The notes beneath the pieces were generated by a model. It did no database searches. It had not been told where the DNA came from and saw only the letters and a list, made by a program, of their open reading frames with translations. This document shows, in pieces, positions 34,705 to 43,459 of a DNA stretch of 64,000 nucleotides. A program made the translations under genes and the position numbers. The stretch comes from Prolixibacteraceae bacterium (lineage in GTDB: Bacteria > Bacteroidota > Bacteroidia > Bacteroidales > Prolixibacteraceae). Each line of letters opens with the position of its first letter. Within the stretch, counting starts at the first letter, position 1. The DNA is taken from positions 1 to 64,000 of the forward strand of contig JAUWAB010000003.1 in NCBI GenBank assembly GCA_030602265.1. The letters are read 5' to 3'.

Positions 34705-36552
34705 TTAATCCTGGTACAGGTTCATACGGCAGGACTGGCAATCGAACTCCAGCCTGAACCTGCGCCTTCCGTCGACAAGGTACAGAGGTTCCCTGAATTC
34801 CCCCTTGTTATGCCCCTTTTCCCTCGGGCAGTATCCCAGCTGATACTTCAGGCAATGCTTCATGGTCATCAGCTTTTTCCCGGAGTAATCCCGGCTGATT
34901 TCCACGGCAGGTTCAATCTTTCCTGCACCGTGCTCCCGGTAAAAATCCTCCGAAAGGCGGTTCGACACATTCCAGGTGTAATCGACCGATGAGAAATATT
35001 TACCATCTGGAACAACAGGCGTGAAAGGAATTCCCGGTTCAAAGCAGCTCAGCCGGTACTCCAGAAATTTATCCAGAAATTCCCTTCGGATCCGGTTAAT
35101 TACAGAAACCGGAAAGAAAAGAGGATTGTCCAACTTAAGCTCCACCTCTGTCACATCAAATATAGTATCACCGGACTTTGACAGCTGTTCGCGAAGCATA
35201 GCCAGGGCCTTATCCCGGTCCCGGGCAACCGTTTTCTCAGTCTTAAACTGCAAACTGAAAAGGTTACAGTCTTCATCCTCAGCTACGATAACCAATCTAT
35301 CTTCAAATTCTGATACCTCAAGCCTGATTTCTACTTTTCTGGAAGTCTGGCTTCTTCTGAGAGTCTCACTGAATTCATGATCATAATTCCGGTAAATGCG
35401 CGTACCGGGTAACAATTCGACCTTCCTGGCAAACTCCACTTTCCTGCCATCTGCGATATTCACCTTGACACCCTCCAGTACGCCGCCGGCGTTAAAAAAA
35501 CAGAGCCCATCGTTGTTTGCCAGGGAAATTCCGGTATCAATCTCAGCTGAATTACCGACCGACTGTATAACCTTGCCAATATATTCACCCGCCGACTTTG
35601 GGGTATCAAAACTGACCATATCAGGAGTTCGCCCGAAAAGAAAATAATTCCCTGTTCCCCTGGAAAACGTTTTTCCGGGATCGGGAATAAAATCAAACCA
35701 GACATTTCCTGAAGAGGCTTTCCTGAAATCCGGACGGCCTTCCATGAATGCATCGATCTTTTTACGATAGTAAGCGGTGATGTTTTTCAGGTAGTTGTCG
35801 TCCTTTAACCTTCCCTCTATCTTGAAACTGGAGACACCGGCCAGTGCCATTTCGGCAAGATGGTCTCCCAGGTTAAGGTCTTTGAGAGAAAGGAGATGTT
35901 TCTGTTTTTCCAGTATCCTGCCATCGGCATCCACCAGGTCGTAGAGTTTCCTGCATGGCTGGGCACACACGCCGCGGTTACCGCTTCTTCCCCCCTGGGC
36001 CTCGCTCATGTAGCACTGTCCGCTCAAACTGACGCAAAGAGCACCATGAACAAAACATTCCAGTTCGAGCGTGGTGGCAGCCCTGATTTCCCGGATCTGC
36101 TCCAGGGTCAGTTCCCTTGCCAGCACCACCCTGCGAAATCCAGCTTTCTCTAAAAACTGTATCCTGGAAAGTTCATAATTGTTTGTCTGGGTGCTGGCAT
36201 GAAGTTCAACCGGAGGAAGGTCCATTCTGAGGATGCCCATATCCTGAATGATCAAAGCATCTACGCCGGCCTCATGCAACTGGCCAATCAGCGTCCTTGC
36301 CGGTTCCAGCTCATGGTCATAAAGAATGGTATTGAATGCCACAAAAACCCGGGCGTAATATTTTCGGGCATAGGATACCAGCCGGGCAATATCGCCGACT
36401 TCATTTCCGGCTGCAGCACGGGCACTGAAAACCGGAGCACCGATATAAACTGCATCGGCCCCGAAATTAATGGCCATAATACCGGAGTCGGCCGTTCTTG
36501 CAGGTGAAAGCAGCTCTATTCTCTGAATACCGGATTTCAAGTTATATGACAA
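34705..36552 (-). CDS. U32-family peptidase / RlhA-like RNA hydroxylation protein
   Basis: A protein of about 615 residues in the U32 family, whose large members include RlhA (23S rRNA C2501 hydroxylation) and the collagenase-like proteins. Seen here are 'IELLSPARTADSGIMAINFGADAVYIG' at the start and 'ELECFVHGALCVSLSGQCYMSEAQGGRSGNRGVCAQPCR', the signature cysteine region. A C-terminal extension has more cysteines ('LGYCPREKG', 'CQSCRMN'), likely part of an iron-sulfur site. The start is uncertain: there is no ATG, and TTG at 36552 or 36540 fits the family start better than the upstream TTG at 36630, which would overlap the next gene. Confidence 0.85.
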   Translation of the reverse strand: MSYNLKSGIQRIELLSPARTADSGIMAINFGADAVYIGAPVFSARAAAGNEVGDIARLVSYARKYYARVFVAFNTILYDHELEPARTLIGQLHEAGVDALIIQDMGILRMDLPPVELHASTQTNNYELSRIQFLEKAGFRRVVLARELTLEQIREIRAATTLELECFVHGALCVSLSGQCYMSEAQGGRSGNRGVCAQPCRKLYDLVDADGRILEKQKHLLSLKDLNLGDHLAEMALAGVSSFKIEGRLKDDNYLKNITAYYRKKIDAFMEGRPDFRKASSGNVWFDFIPDPGKTFSRGTGNYFLFGRTPDMVSFDTPKSAGEYIGKVIQSVGNSAEIDTGISLANNDGLCFFNAGGVLEGVKVNIADGRKVEFARKVELLPGTRIYRNYDHEFSETLRRSQTSRKVEIRLEVSEFEDRLVIVAEDEDCNLFSLQFKTEKTVARDRDKALAMLREQLSKSGDTIFDVTEVELKLDNPLFFPVSVINRIRREFLDKFLEYRLSCFEPGIPFTPVVPDGKYFSSVDYTWNVSNRLSEDFYREHGAGKIEPAVEISRDYSGKKLMTMKHCLKYQLGYCPREKGHNKGEFREPLYLVDGRRRFRLEFDCQSCRMNLYQD

Positions 36553-36592
36553 ATAATTTACGTAAACATGAATAATACCAACCTGATCCCGA

Positions 36593-37477
36593 TCAGAATC
36601 CGGGAAGCATCCGAAGCAACCACCCGGCAACCCCGATTACCGCCACCACTGTAACAAGGGCAGTCAGTACCCTGATCAAACGCTGGAACAGCTTTTGATC
36701 GCTGATAATGCTGGTATAGAAGTTAACCGACAGGCTGAGGATCACAATAAGAGCCAATGATATGGCTGCTGCAGCCATATAACTGCCGGAAAAAAAATAA
36801 GGCAGGGCGGCCAATACTGAAATCATTAATCCGCTGATCAACCGGAAAACCGCCCGTTGAAACTGTTCTCCCCTGATTTTTCCGGGATTTTTAAGCAAAA
36901 GGGTAAAAATTGTATCCGATAAAGTGACCAGTAATCCTGTCAGGACGAGTATTATCCCTGATTCAAATAAAATTCCTGAAAACTGCCATAAAATGGCGAC
37001 CATACCGGCAAGGGAGAAAAAAACCAGGTTCATGGCTGTCTGCCATGTACCGAAAGATTTCAGGCGAAGGTCACTCAGCATATTTACCAAAGCCTTTTCG
37101 TGGTTGAACTCATCCTGGGCAAGTTTTGCCACTTCGGGAATCACCACGGCAAGTTTGTTATATCTCCTGAAGGCGGCAGATTCAGAATGTTCCAATAGTT
37201 TCATCGCAAACACCAGACCCAAAAAGCCGGCAATGAAGGTATATAAACGAACCTGCCACCAGCGGGGTTCTACTTCATCATTGTAATTCATCCAAAAGCG
37301 GTAGTGTTCGAGCTCCTCCTCGGCGATACGGTTCAGAACACCCTTATTTGCCGCCGACTTTGCCACCCTTGACAGATGTTTATAAATGTGATATTCGGTC
37401 ACTTCATTCACCTGGGCATTTCTGATTTCAGCCTGCAAGTCAGCACTTAACGATGTATGTGTTTTATTATTCTCCAT
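36593..37477 (-). CDS. Ferritin-like (erythrin) domain fused to VIT1/CCC1 iron/manganese transporter
   Basis: A 294-residue membrane protein. The N-terminal part is a ferritin-like erythrin domain ('EEELEHYRFWMNY', 'VAKLAQDEFNHEKALVNML', carrying E-x-x-H iron ligands). The C-terminal part has five membrane segments of the VIT1/CCC1 type. The combination matches the MbfA-like membrane-bound ferritin group, which exports iron and limits peroxide damage. The ATG at 37477 (MENNKTHTS) is used. It ends upstream of the U32 gene on the same strand. Confidence 0.88.
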   Translation of the reverse strand: MENNKTHTSLSADLQAEIRNAQVNEVTEYHIYKHLSRVAKSAANKGVLNRIAEEELEHYRFWMNYNDEVEPRWWQVRLYTFIAGFLGLVFAMKLLEHSESAAFRRYNKLAVVIPEVAKLAQDEFNHEKALVNMLSDLRLKSFGTWQTAMNLVFFSLAGMVAILWQFSGILFESGIILVLTGLLVTLSDTIFTLLLKNPGKIRGEQFQRAVFRLISGLMISVLAALPYFFSGSYMAAAAISLALIVILSLSVNFYTSIISDQKLFQRLIRVLTALVTVVAVIGVAGWLLRMLPGF

Positions 37478-37564
37478 AAATTGCAATTTTTGATTAGGCC
37501 CCCATTACCTGACATGTACCGGATCTTATCAGAACAATTTATCAGGGGATATGTTCCGGCCCGA

Positions 37565-38026
37565 TCAGGGCTTCATCCATTCAAAGGTCAGGTAATGGTC
37601 CTTTTTCATTCCCAGACTTTCATATACAAGATGTGCAGTGGTATTGGACACATCAGCATAAAGGCGGATTCCGAACAAGCCAGGATCGGCATTCACCAAT
37701 TCCCGGATATGTTTGTACATAGCCCTGTAGATCCCTTTACGGCGGTATCCGGGCAGTACATATACCGATTGAATCCACAAAACCGTCCCGTTCCGCCAGT
37801 CACTCCATTCATAGGTGGTGAGCAGTGAACCCACAACCCTGCCATCCGATTCTGCCACATAGTACCTGCCACGCTCAGGCTTTTCGAAAACTGCGGATAC
37901 GCCCTGCCCCACAGTTTCCCTGTTCAGTTCTATATGCTCTGTTTCAGAAGCCATAGCTGTCTGAAATCCGGCAATTACCGGGACATCCTCAACAGTCGCT
38001 GATCTGACAATCATTTCACTTGACAT
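37565..38026 (-). CDS. GNAT-family N-acetyltransferase
   Basis: A 153-residue acetyl-CoA-dependent transferase from ATG 38026 (MSSEMIVRSATVEDV). The coenzyme A loop is 'VYVLPGYRRKGIYRAMYKHI', with 'NTTAHLVYESLGM' at the C-terminal end. These are typical of the GNAT fold. The acceptor is unknown. Upstream Met codons (38038, 38053, 38062) are possible starts. It stands alone, with short gaps on both sides and psiE divergent from it. Confidence 0.88.
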   Translation of the reverse strand: MSSEMIVRSATVEDVPVIAGFQTAMASETEHIELNRETVGQGVSAVFEKPERGRYYVAESDGRVVGSLLTTYEWSDWRNGTVLWIQSVYVLPGYRRKGIYRAMYKHIRELVNADPGLFGIRLYADVSNTTAHLVYESLGMKKDHYLTFEWMKP

Positions 38027-38214
38027 TAAATTATTCATACTGGTTGTAAGCATGCCCGGCAAAATAACCGGGGAGGTAAGTCACCCTGAACAACGTTAGC
38101 CTGGCTGGCATGACCAGCTGCCGGGCCTTCTGTCCATATCGGATCAAAGTGACTCCATCAGAGCCCGAAGGTAAAAAAAGTTTCAGTTTTTGAAAGCGTC
38201 AACCGTCTCAACAA

Positions 38215-38245
38215 TTGTATATCTCATACAAAAGAATTAGTTTTG
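38215..38245 (+). promoter_or_regulatory. psiE promoter with overlapping dyad
   Basis: TTG (38215-38217), a 20-base spacer and TAGTTTTG (38238-38245) fit the Bacteroidota consensus. The TTG starts a perfect dyad TTGTAT-N5-ATACAA (38215-38231), which may be an operator for an unknown regulator. The ATG follows at 38275. Confidence 0.6.
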
Positions 38246-38274
38246 ATAGATATCTGATCCTATAAACGATTTTT

Positions 38275-38754
38275 ATGAATATCCTTACTGCCATCAAGTA
38301 TATTGAGAAAGTAATCATAGGCACCCTGGTCATCATTTTAGCGATGATTTTATTGTTATCCACTGCCGATGTCGCTTTTTCGATTGGCACAGAAGTGCTG
38401 AAATCACCCACCTTCCTGGTTGAGGCCGATAATCTGATGAACATATTCAGCTCCATCCTCATTGTAATTATAGGCCTTGAGCTTCTCGAAACCATTAAAG
38501 CCTATCTGAAAGAGGATGTTGTTCATGTCGAACTGGTCGTACTGGTTGCCATCATTGCATTAGGCAGGAAAGTAATCATCTGGGATTTCAATAAATACAC
38601 GATCAATGAGATGATGGGCCTTTCACTGCTTCTGGTCTCACTGGCGATCGTGTATTTCCTGATACGGAAAACCGATGCACAGCACAATGCCAACCGGAAA
38701 AGAGGGCGTACTTTTTTTCGAACAAAAACCCAGGTAAAAGAGAACCATGAATAG
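38275..38754 (+). CDS. psiE: PsiE-family inner membrane protein
   Basis: A 159-residue protein with four membrane segments (for example IIGTLVIILAMILLLSTADVAFS and LMNIFSSILIVIIGLELLETI). The 'HVELVVLVAIIALGRKVIIWD' segment is typical of the PsiE (phosphate-starvation-inducible E) family. The E. coli protein is regulated by phosphate starvation, but its molecular role is not known. Here no phosphate genes are near, so regulation could differ. It converges with the NifX-like gene. Confidence 0.85.
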   Translation: MNILTAIKYIEKVIIGTLVIILAMILLLSTADVAFSIGTEVLKSPTFLVEADNLMNIFSSILIVIIGLELLETIKAYLKEDVVHVELVVLVAIIALGRKVIIWDFNKYTINEMMGLSLLLVSLAIVYFLIRKTDAQHNANRKRGRTFFRTKTQVKENHE

Positions 38755-38769
38755 GAATTCCTTTCAGAC

Positions 38770-39087
38770 TTAACCAAGCCTTGTCAGAATATCCTCGATT
38801 TTGATTTTTTCTTCGTCCATCAGGATGAGTTGCATCTTGTGCTTCGACAGGTAATTGCATACCTCCTGTCCTACACCTCCGGTAATAATGGATGTTACCT
38901 GATTTTCCCTCAGGAATTCAGCTAATTGCATATCAGCATCCACTTCTTCGGCAAACGGGTTCTCAACAAGTTTAGAGATTTCAGCCCCTGGCTTATGTAC
39001 AACCAGATATTTGCAGCGGCCGAACCGGAGGTCATGAAAAGATCGGAGGGTTTTACCACTTGAGGTGATGGCAAATTGTTTTTCCAT
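38770..39087 (-). CDS. NifX/NifB-family molybdenum-iron cofactor-binding domain protein
   Basis: A 105-residue protein of the dinitrogenase iron-molybdenum cofactor-binding family. The fold is suggested by 'FAITSSGKTLRSFHDLRFGRCKYLVVHK' and 'VTSIITGGVGQEVCNYLSKHKMQLILM'. Small stand-alone members occur in many anaerobes without nitrogen fixation, and their cofactor is not settled. No nif genes are in the window. It follows the AhpD-like gene by 22 bases on the same strand, so a shared redox or metal function is plausible. Confidence 0.85.
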   Translation of the reverse strand: MEKQFAITSSGKTLRSFHDLRFGRCKYLVVHKPGAEISKLVENPFAEEVDADMQLAEFLRENQVTSIITGGVGQEVCNYLSKHKMQLILMDEEKIKIEDILTRLG

Positions 39088-39109
39088 TGGTAATTTTAAT
39101 GATTATTGT

Positions 39110-39472
39110 TTAAGTTTCGGATGTTTGATTTTCACCGGTAAGTTCTTCCCAATACTCTACTGCCCGTCTGGTATGCGGAATAACGATGGTACCGCCGACC
39201 AGGTTGGCTACTGAAAAGATTTCAAAAATCTCAGGAGTAGTCACACCCAGTTCATAACATTTGCCGAGATGGTACCTGATACAGTCATCACACCTGAGGA
39301 CCATGGAAGTAGCCAGTCCAAGCATCTCCTTTACCTTTGCGGAAAGCGCGCCGTCCTGATAGGTGAGTGCATCCAGACTGTAAATCCTTTTCATCACCTT
39401 ATTGTCGGCTGCCAGTATCCGCTCATTCATTTTCCCGCGGTAGGCATTAAATTCATCTGCAAGCTTTCCCAT
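39110..39472 (-). CDS. Carboxymuconolactone decarboxylase/AhpD-like protein
   Basis: A 120-residue helical protein of the CMD/AhpD family. The redox site is 'LRCDDCIRYHLGKC' (CxxC with a following histidine), as in AhpD-type peroxidase partners. This points to a thiol-disulfide role rather than true decarboxylase activity. It lies between miaB and the NifX-like gene on the same strand. Confidence 0.88.
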   Translation of the reverse strand: MGKLADEFNAYRGKMNERILAADNKVMKRIYSLDALTYQDGALSAKVKEMLGLATSMVLRCDDCIRYHLGKCYELGVTTPEIFEIFSVANLVGGTIVIPHTRRAVEYWEELTGENQTSET

Positions 39473-39512
39473 ATCTTTTCAATAAAATTATTGTCTTTTT
39501 GAATTAATGTTT

Positions 39513-40847
39513 TCAGACACCATGGAACACCTCTCCTATCAGGGTAGTCTGCGTGCAATCCTTAATTTTCACGTGAACGGAATCTCCCTTCAGATAACCG
39601 TGGTCGGGAAAAACCACCACTTTATTCTGGGAGGATCTTCCAAAAACCATCTCTTTTGATTTTTTAGACACACCTTCCACGAGTACCTCAAAAACTTTAC
39701 CAACATCGTTCCGGTTGCTTTTCAGCGAAAGCCTGTTTTGTAGTTTGATCACCTCATTGAGACGCCTGAGTTTGGTCTCCTCAGGTACATCATCCGCAAG
39801 ATGTTTGTGGGCATAAGTTCCAGGCCGCTCTGAATACTTGAACATGAAAGCCATGTCAAAACGCACAAGCTCCATGAGTTCAAGCGTTTGGCGATGATCT
39901 TCCTCGGTTTCCGTACAAAAACCGGTAAAGATATCGGTCGACAAACCGCAACCGGGAATAATTTCCCTGATCGCCCTTATTCTGTCTAAATACCATTCAC
40001 GGTCGTATTTACGGTTCATCAGTTTCAGAATCCTGGAACTGCCTGACTGCACCGGGAGGTGAATATGCCTGCACACATTCGGATGCGCAGCAATGGTCTG
40101 CAAAATTTTGTCAGACATGTCCCTTGGATGCGAAGTCGTAAACCTTATCCTCATCTGCAGGTCCGATTTGGCGCAATCTTCAAGCAGATCTGCGAAGCGG
40201 TATGGTTTTCGCTGTCCTTCGGGGTGCCATTTGTAAGAGTTCACGTTTTGTCCGAGAAGGGTTACTTCACGGTACCCTTTCCTGGAGAGATCGTTTACCT
40301 CTGATAAAATATCCTGCGGATCACGGCTTCTTTCACGACCCCTGGTATATGGAACAATGCAATAAGTACAAAAATTGTTACAGCCGCGGGTAATGCTGAC
40401 ATAGCCCGAAATGGCTGCATCCCCGATTCTCACCGGCGTTATCCGGTCATAGGTTTCCACTTCGCTCAGCTGCACATTTACCGCCTTCTCCCCCATAACG
40501 GCTTTATCAAAGAGAAACGGCAGGTCGCGGTATGCATCCGGACCGGCGACCAGGTCGACAGCACCATGATTAAGGAATTCATCCCCAAGCCTCTCAGCCA
40601 TACATCCGATTACTCCGACTATAAGGTCCTTTCTTTTCTTTTTGTAACTTTTATAAAGGTCAAGTCTCCCCCAAATTCTCTGCTCTGCATTATCCCTTAC
40701 CGAGCAGGTGTTAATCAGAATGGCATCAGCCTCTTCATCTGACGAAGCAAGGGTAAATCCTTTATCACGCATAACGGCCGCAACCACTTCACTGTCGGCA
40801 ACATTCATCTGGCAACCGTAGGTTTCAATAAAAAGTTTCTTTTGCAT
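39513..40847 (-). CDS. miaB: tRNA-2-methylthio-N6-dimethylallyladenosine synthase MiaB
   Basis: A radical-SAM methylthiotransferase that modifies A37 of tRNAs reading UNN codons. At 444 residues it has the standard length. The auxiliary cluster cysteines start in 'IETYGCQMNVADSE'. The radical SAM motif is 'SITRGCNNFCTYCIVPYTRGRERSR', and the C-terminal TRAM domain binds RNA ('VLVEGVSKKSKEMVFGRSSQNKVVVF'). A TATTTTTG (40867) may be the -7 box of this minus-strand group. Confidence 0.97.
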   Translation of the reverse strand: MQKKLFIETYGCQMNVADSEVVAAVMRDKGFTLASSDEEADAILINTCSVRDNAEQRIWGRLDLYKSYKKKRKDLIVGVIGCMAERLGDEFLNHGAVDLVAGPDAYRDLPFLFDKAVMGEKAVNVQLSEVETYDRITPVRIGDAAISGYVSITRGCNNFCTYCIVPYTRGRERSRDPQDILSEVNDLSRKGYREVTLLGQNVNSYKWHPEGQRKPYRFADLLEDCAKSDLQMRIRFTTSHPRDMSDKILQTIAAHPNVCRHIHLPVQSGSSRILKLMNRKYDREWYLDRIRAIREIIPGCGLSTDIFTGFCTETEEDHRQTLELMELVRFDMAFMFKYSERPGTYAHKHLADDVPEETKLRRLNEVIKLQNRLSLKSNRNDVGKVFEVLVEGVSKKSKEMVFGRSSQNKVVVFPDHGYLKGDSVHVKIKDCTQTTLIGEVFHGV

Positions 40848-40866
40848 CCTTTTCGCTATGGAGGAA

Positions 40867-40874
40867 CAAAAATA
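40867..40874 (-). promoter_or_regulatory. -7 element for miaB group
   Basis: The minus strand reads TATTTTTG 20 bases before the miaB ATG, an exact TAnnTTTG match. A TTG at the -33 distance is not clear. Confidence 0.4.
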
Positions 40875-41052
40875 AGAGATTTTTAATGGGACGGAAAAAA
40901 TATTCCGGAATTGGTCTGTAAATTGAGAAGAGTAAGCAAAATGGCAGATTAATTCAGCCCTTAATTAAATGAAAGATGCAGGCAGCCGGAGGCCTAATAT
41001 TAAGGAACCGTTTCCACGAATATTAAACCGGTAAGTATTTATTTAATGTATG

Positions 41053-41060
41053 TATATTTG
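41053..41060 (+). promoter_or_regulatory. -7 element for the SPOR-like gene
   Basis: TATATTTG precedes the chosen ATG (41079) by 18 bases. The supposed upstream start at 41046 lies before the box, which argues for 41079. No TTG is at the usual -33 distance. Confidence 0.5.
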
Positions 41061-41078
41061 CATACTAATTACAGGAAG

Positions 41079-41528
41079 ATGAAAAAGGCAGTTGTATGGT
41101 TTATTCTGGTATTAGCCGGGATTATGGCAGGAGCCCAGCCTCTGCTACCCGAAGAGACCGGGCAGCAAAACTCCAGGCCGGAGATTTTTCAAAGACTGAA
41201 TATATCCCAGGACCCACAGATCGAAAGGCTTGTCGGGATGCATATCCGTAAGAATGAATCCAGCAGGGGGATACAGGGATACAGGGTGGAAATCTTTTTT
41301 AGCTCAGCCCTCGATGCCCGGCAGAAGGCACTCAGCACAAAAACTGCTTTCCTCAGGGATTTTCCCGATATAAATGTCTATGTAATCTATATCTCACCCG
41401 ATTTCAAGGTTCGCGTGGGAGATTTCCGTACGAAAAATGAAGCGCTTGCATTGATGAAAAAGGTTCAGGACCGGTTTCCAAAAGCCTTCATTGTCCCGGA
41501 CAACATTGAATATCCCAGTCTAAATTAA
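41079..41528 (+). CDS. Exported SPOR-like domain protein
   Basis: A 149-residue protein with a signal peptide (MKKAVVWFILVLAGIMAGAQ). Its mature C-terminal part resembles a SPOR domain, which binds glycan strands without stem peptides ('GYRVEIFFSSALDARQKALSTKTAFLRDFPDINVYVIYISPDFKVRVGDFRTKNEALALMKKV'). The 'RVGDFRTKNEA' ending is typical. It should sit in the periplasm at the septum or envelope. The gap to the next gene is 17 bases, so cotranscription is likely. Confidence 0.82.
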   Translation: MKKAVVWFILVLAGIMAGAQPLLPEETGQQNSRPEIFQRLNISQDPQIERLVGMHIRKNESSRGIQGYRVEIFFSSALDARQKALSTKTAFLRDFPDINVYVIYISPDFKVRVGDFRTKNEALALMKKVQDRFPKAFIVPDNIEYPSLN

Positions 41529-41545
41529 AAAATATCCATAGCTGA

Positions 41546-43447
41546 ATGAGTGAGTTGATAAAACACGAATGTGGGATTGCCCTTATAAGACTCCTTAAAC
41601 CCCTTTCATTTTACCAGGAAAAATACGGAACCTGGCAGTACGGCCTCAACAAACTTTACCTGCTCATGGAAAAACAGCATAACCGCGGACAAGACGGGGC
41701 AGGTATGGTTAATATCAAGATCAGCCTGGATCCGGGACAGGAATATATCTCACGTTACCGGTCGGTGGAGCAGAATCCGATCAGTGATGTTTTCAGGAAG
41801 GTTCAGAAAGCATGGAAAAAAGCAAGTGTAAAAAAACCGGAAGATTTGGACCCGCAATGGGTATACGAACATCTGCCATTTACGGGTGAATTATTCCTGG
41901 GACATCTCAGGTATGGGACCTTTGGCCGGAACAGTATTGAATTTGTACATCCGGTACTGAGGCAAAACAACTGGAAATCAAGAAATCTTGCTCTGGCCGG
42001 GAATTTTAACATGACCAATACAAACGAGCTTTTCATGAAGCTCATTGAGCTCGGACAGCACCCCAAAGCTTATACCGACACCGTAACGGTATTGGAAAAA
42101 GTGGGGCATTTCCTGGATGAAGAAAACCAGCTCCGGTTCAGGCAATACAAGAATGAAGGCTATACCAACCGTGAAATATCCCCGCTGATTGAACTGAACC
42201 TTGATGTCCAGAAAGTTCTTGAACGGGCCTCCAAAGACTGGGACGGAGGTTATGCCATAGCCGGTCTGCTGGGACACGGTGATGCTTTCGTGATGCGTGA
42301 TCCGTGGGGAATCAGGCCGGCACATTATTACTATGACGACGAAATCGTGGTAGTTGCTTCGGAAAGGCCGGTCATTCAAACGGTTATGGATATTCACTAT
42401 GATCAGGTCAGGGAGATAAAGCCCGGGGAAGCACTCATCATCAAAAAAGATGGCAGAATCTCGAATGAACTCATCCGCGTGCCACACAAAAGAACGTCAT
42501 GTTCCTTTGAAAGGATCTATTTTTCACGGGGATCCGACAAGGATATTTACCTGGAAAGAAAAAAACTGGGATTGCTGCTGGCACCGAAAATCCTTCATAC
42601 TATCGGCTACGATTTTGCCAACACCATCTTTTCTTATATCCCCAACACCTCAGAAACCGCATTCTATGGTATGATACAGGGGATCAGAGAATATCTGGTG
42701 GAATGGAAGATTCAGGAAATCAGGGAGAAAAATGGTTCACTGACCAACGACCAGATCAAGGAAATCATTTCGGTTGAACCAAGGGTGGAGAAAATTGCGG
42801 TGAAGGACGTCAAGCTGCGTACATTCATTGCCGACGAAGGCAGCCGGCACGATCTCGTGGCCCACGTTTACGACGTCACCTACGGCCTGATCAGAAACAA
42901 CCGGGACACCCTGGTAATCATCGATGATTCCATTGTTCGGGGGACTACGCTCCGCGACAGCATTATCCGTATCCTCGACCGGCTTCATCCGAAAAAAATC
43001 ATTGTCGTCTCTTCTGCCCCTCAGATCAGGTATCCTGATTGTTATGGCATTGATATGACGCGCCTCGACAGCTTTGTGGCCTTCAATGCAGCCATTGCCC
43101 TGCTCAGGGAGACTGGCAGGGGGGAGCTTATTGATTCCGTTTATCAGAAATGCAAGGAACAGGAATATCTGCCCAAAGAAGAGGTGGTCAACTACGTAAA
43201 AGAGATATACCGTCCGTTTACAGATGAGCAGATTTCAGGCAAAATCGCTCAGTTGCTGAAGCCCGACGATTGTGATGCGGAGGTGGAAATCGTTTATCAG
43301 ACGGTCGATAACCTGCACCAGGCATGTCCGGATGACACCGGAGACTGGTACTTTACCGGCAATTACCCGACCCCCGGAGGGAACCGGGTGGTCAATGCTT
43401 CATACATCAACTATATTGAAGGTCGCCACGGCAGGGCATACAGTTAG
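41546..43447 (+). CDS. Amidophosphoribosyltransferase-like (PurF-type) protein, long Bacteroidota form
   Basis: A 633-residue enzyme that combines a class II glutamine amidotransferase with a phosphoribosyltransferase domain. In PurF this makes 5-phosphoribosylamine, the first step of purine synthesis. The nucleophile would be Cys9 ('HECGIALIR') after removal of an 8-residue propeptide. 'QHNRGQDGAGMV', 'HLRYGTFGRN' and 'GNFNMTN' are amidotransferase motifs. The PRPP loop is 'TLVIIDDSIVRGTTLRDSI'. It is about 150 residues longer than classical PurF, mainly around the centre and C-terminus. Bacteroidota often have this long form alongside a normal purF, so the exact substrate is uncertain. Confidence 0.85.
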   Translation: MSELIKHECGIALIRLLKPLSFYQEKYGTWQYGLNKLYLLMEKQHNRGQDGAGMVNIKISLDPGQEYISRYRSVEQNPISDVFRKVQKAWKKASVKKPEDLDPQWVYEHLPFTGELFLGHLRYGTFGRNSIEFVHPVLRQNNWKSRNLALAGNFNMTNTNELFMKLIELGQHPKAYTDTVTVLEKVGHFLDEENQLRFRQYKNEGYTNREISPLIELNLDVQKVLERASKDWDGGYAIAGLLGHGDAFVMRDPWGIRPAHYYYDDEIVVVASERPVIQTVMDIHYDQVREIKPGEALIIKKDGRISNELIRVPHKRTSCSFERIYFSRGSDKDIYLERKKLGLLLAPKILHTIGYDFANTIFSYIPNTSETAFYGMIQGIREYLVEWKIQEIREKNGSLTNDQIKEIISVEPRVEKIAVKDVKLRTFIADEGSRHDLVAHVYDVTYGLIRNNRDTLVIIDDSIVRGTTLRDSIIRILDRLHPKKIIVVSSAPQIRYPDCYGIDMTRLDSFVAFNAAIALLRETGRGELIDSVYQKCKEQEYLPKEEVVNYVKEIYRPFTDEQISGKIAQLLKPDDCDAEVEIVYQTVDNLHQACPDDTGDWYFTGNYPTPGGNRVVNASYINYIEGRHGRAYS

Positions 43448-43459
43448 TGGCCCAGCCGC

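Noticed and set aside
36553-36630. Longer N-terminus of the U32 protein
   Set aside because: It would start at a TTG inside the neighbouring transporter gene, and the extra residues lack family similarity.
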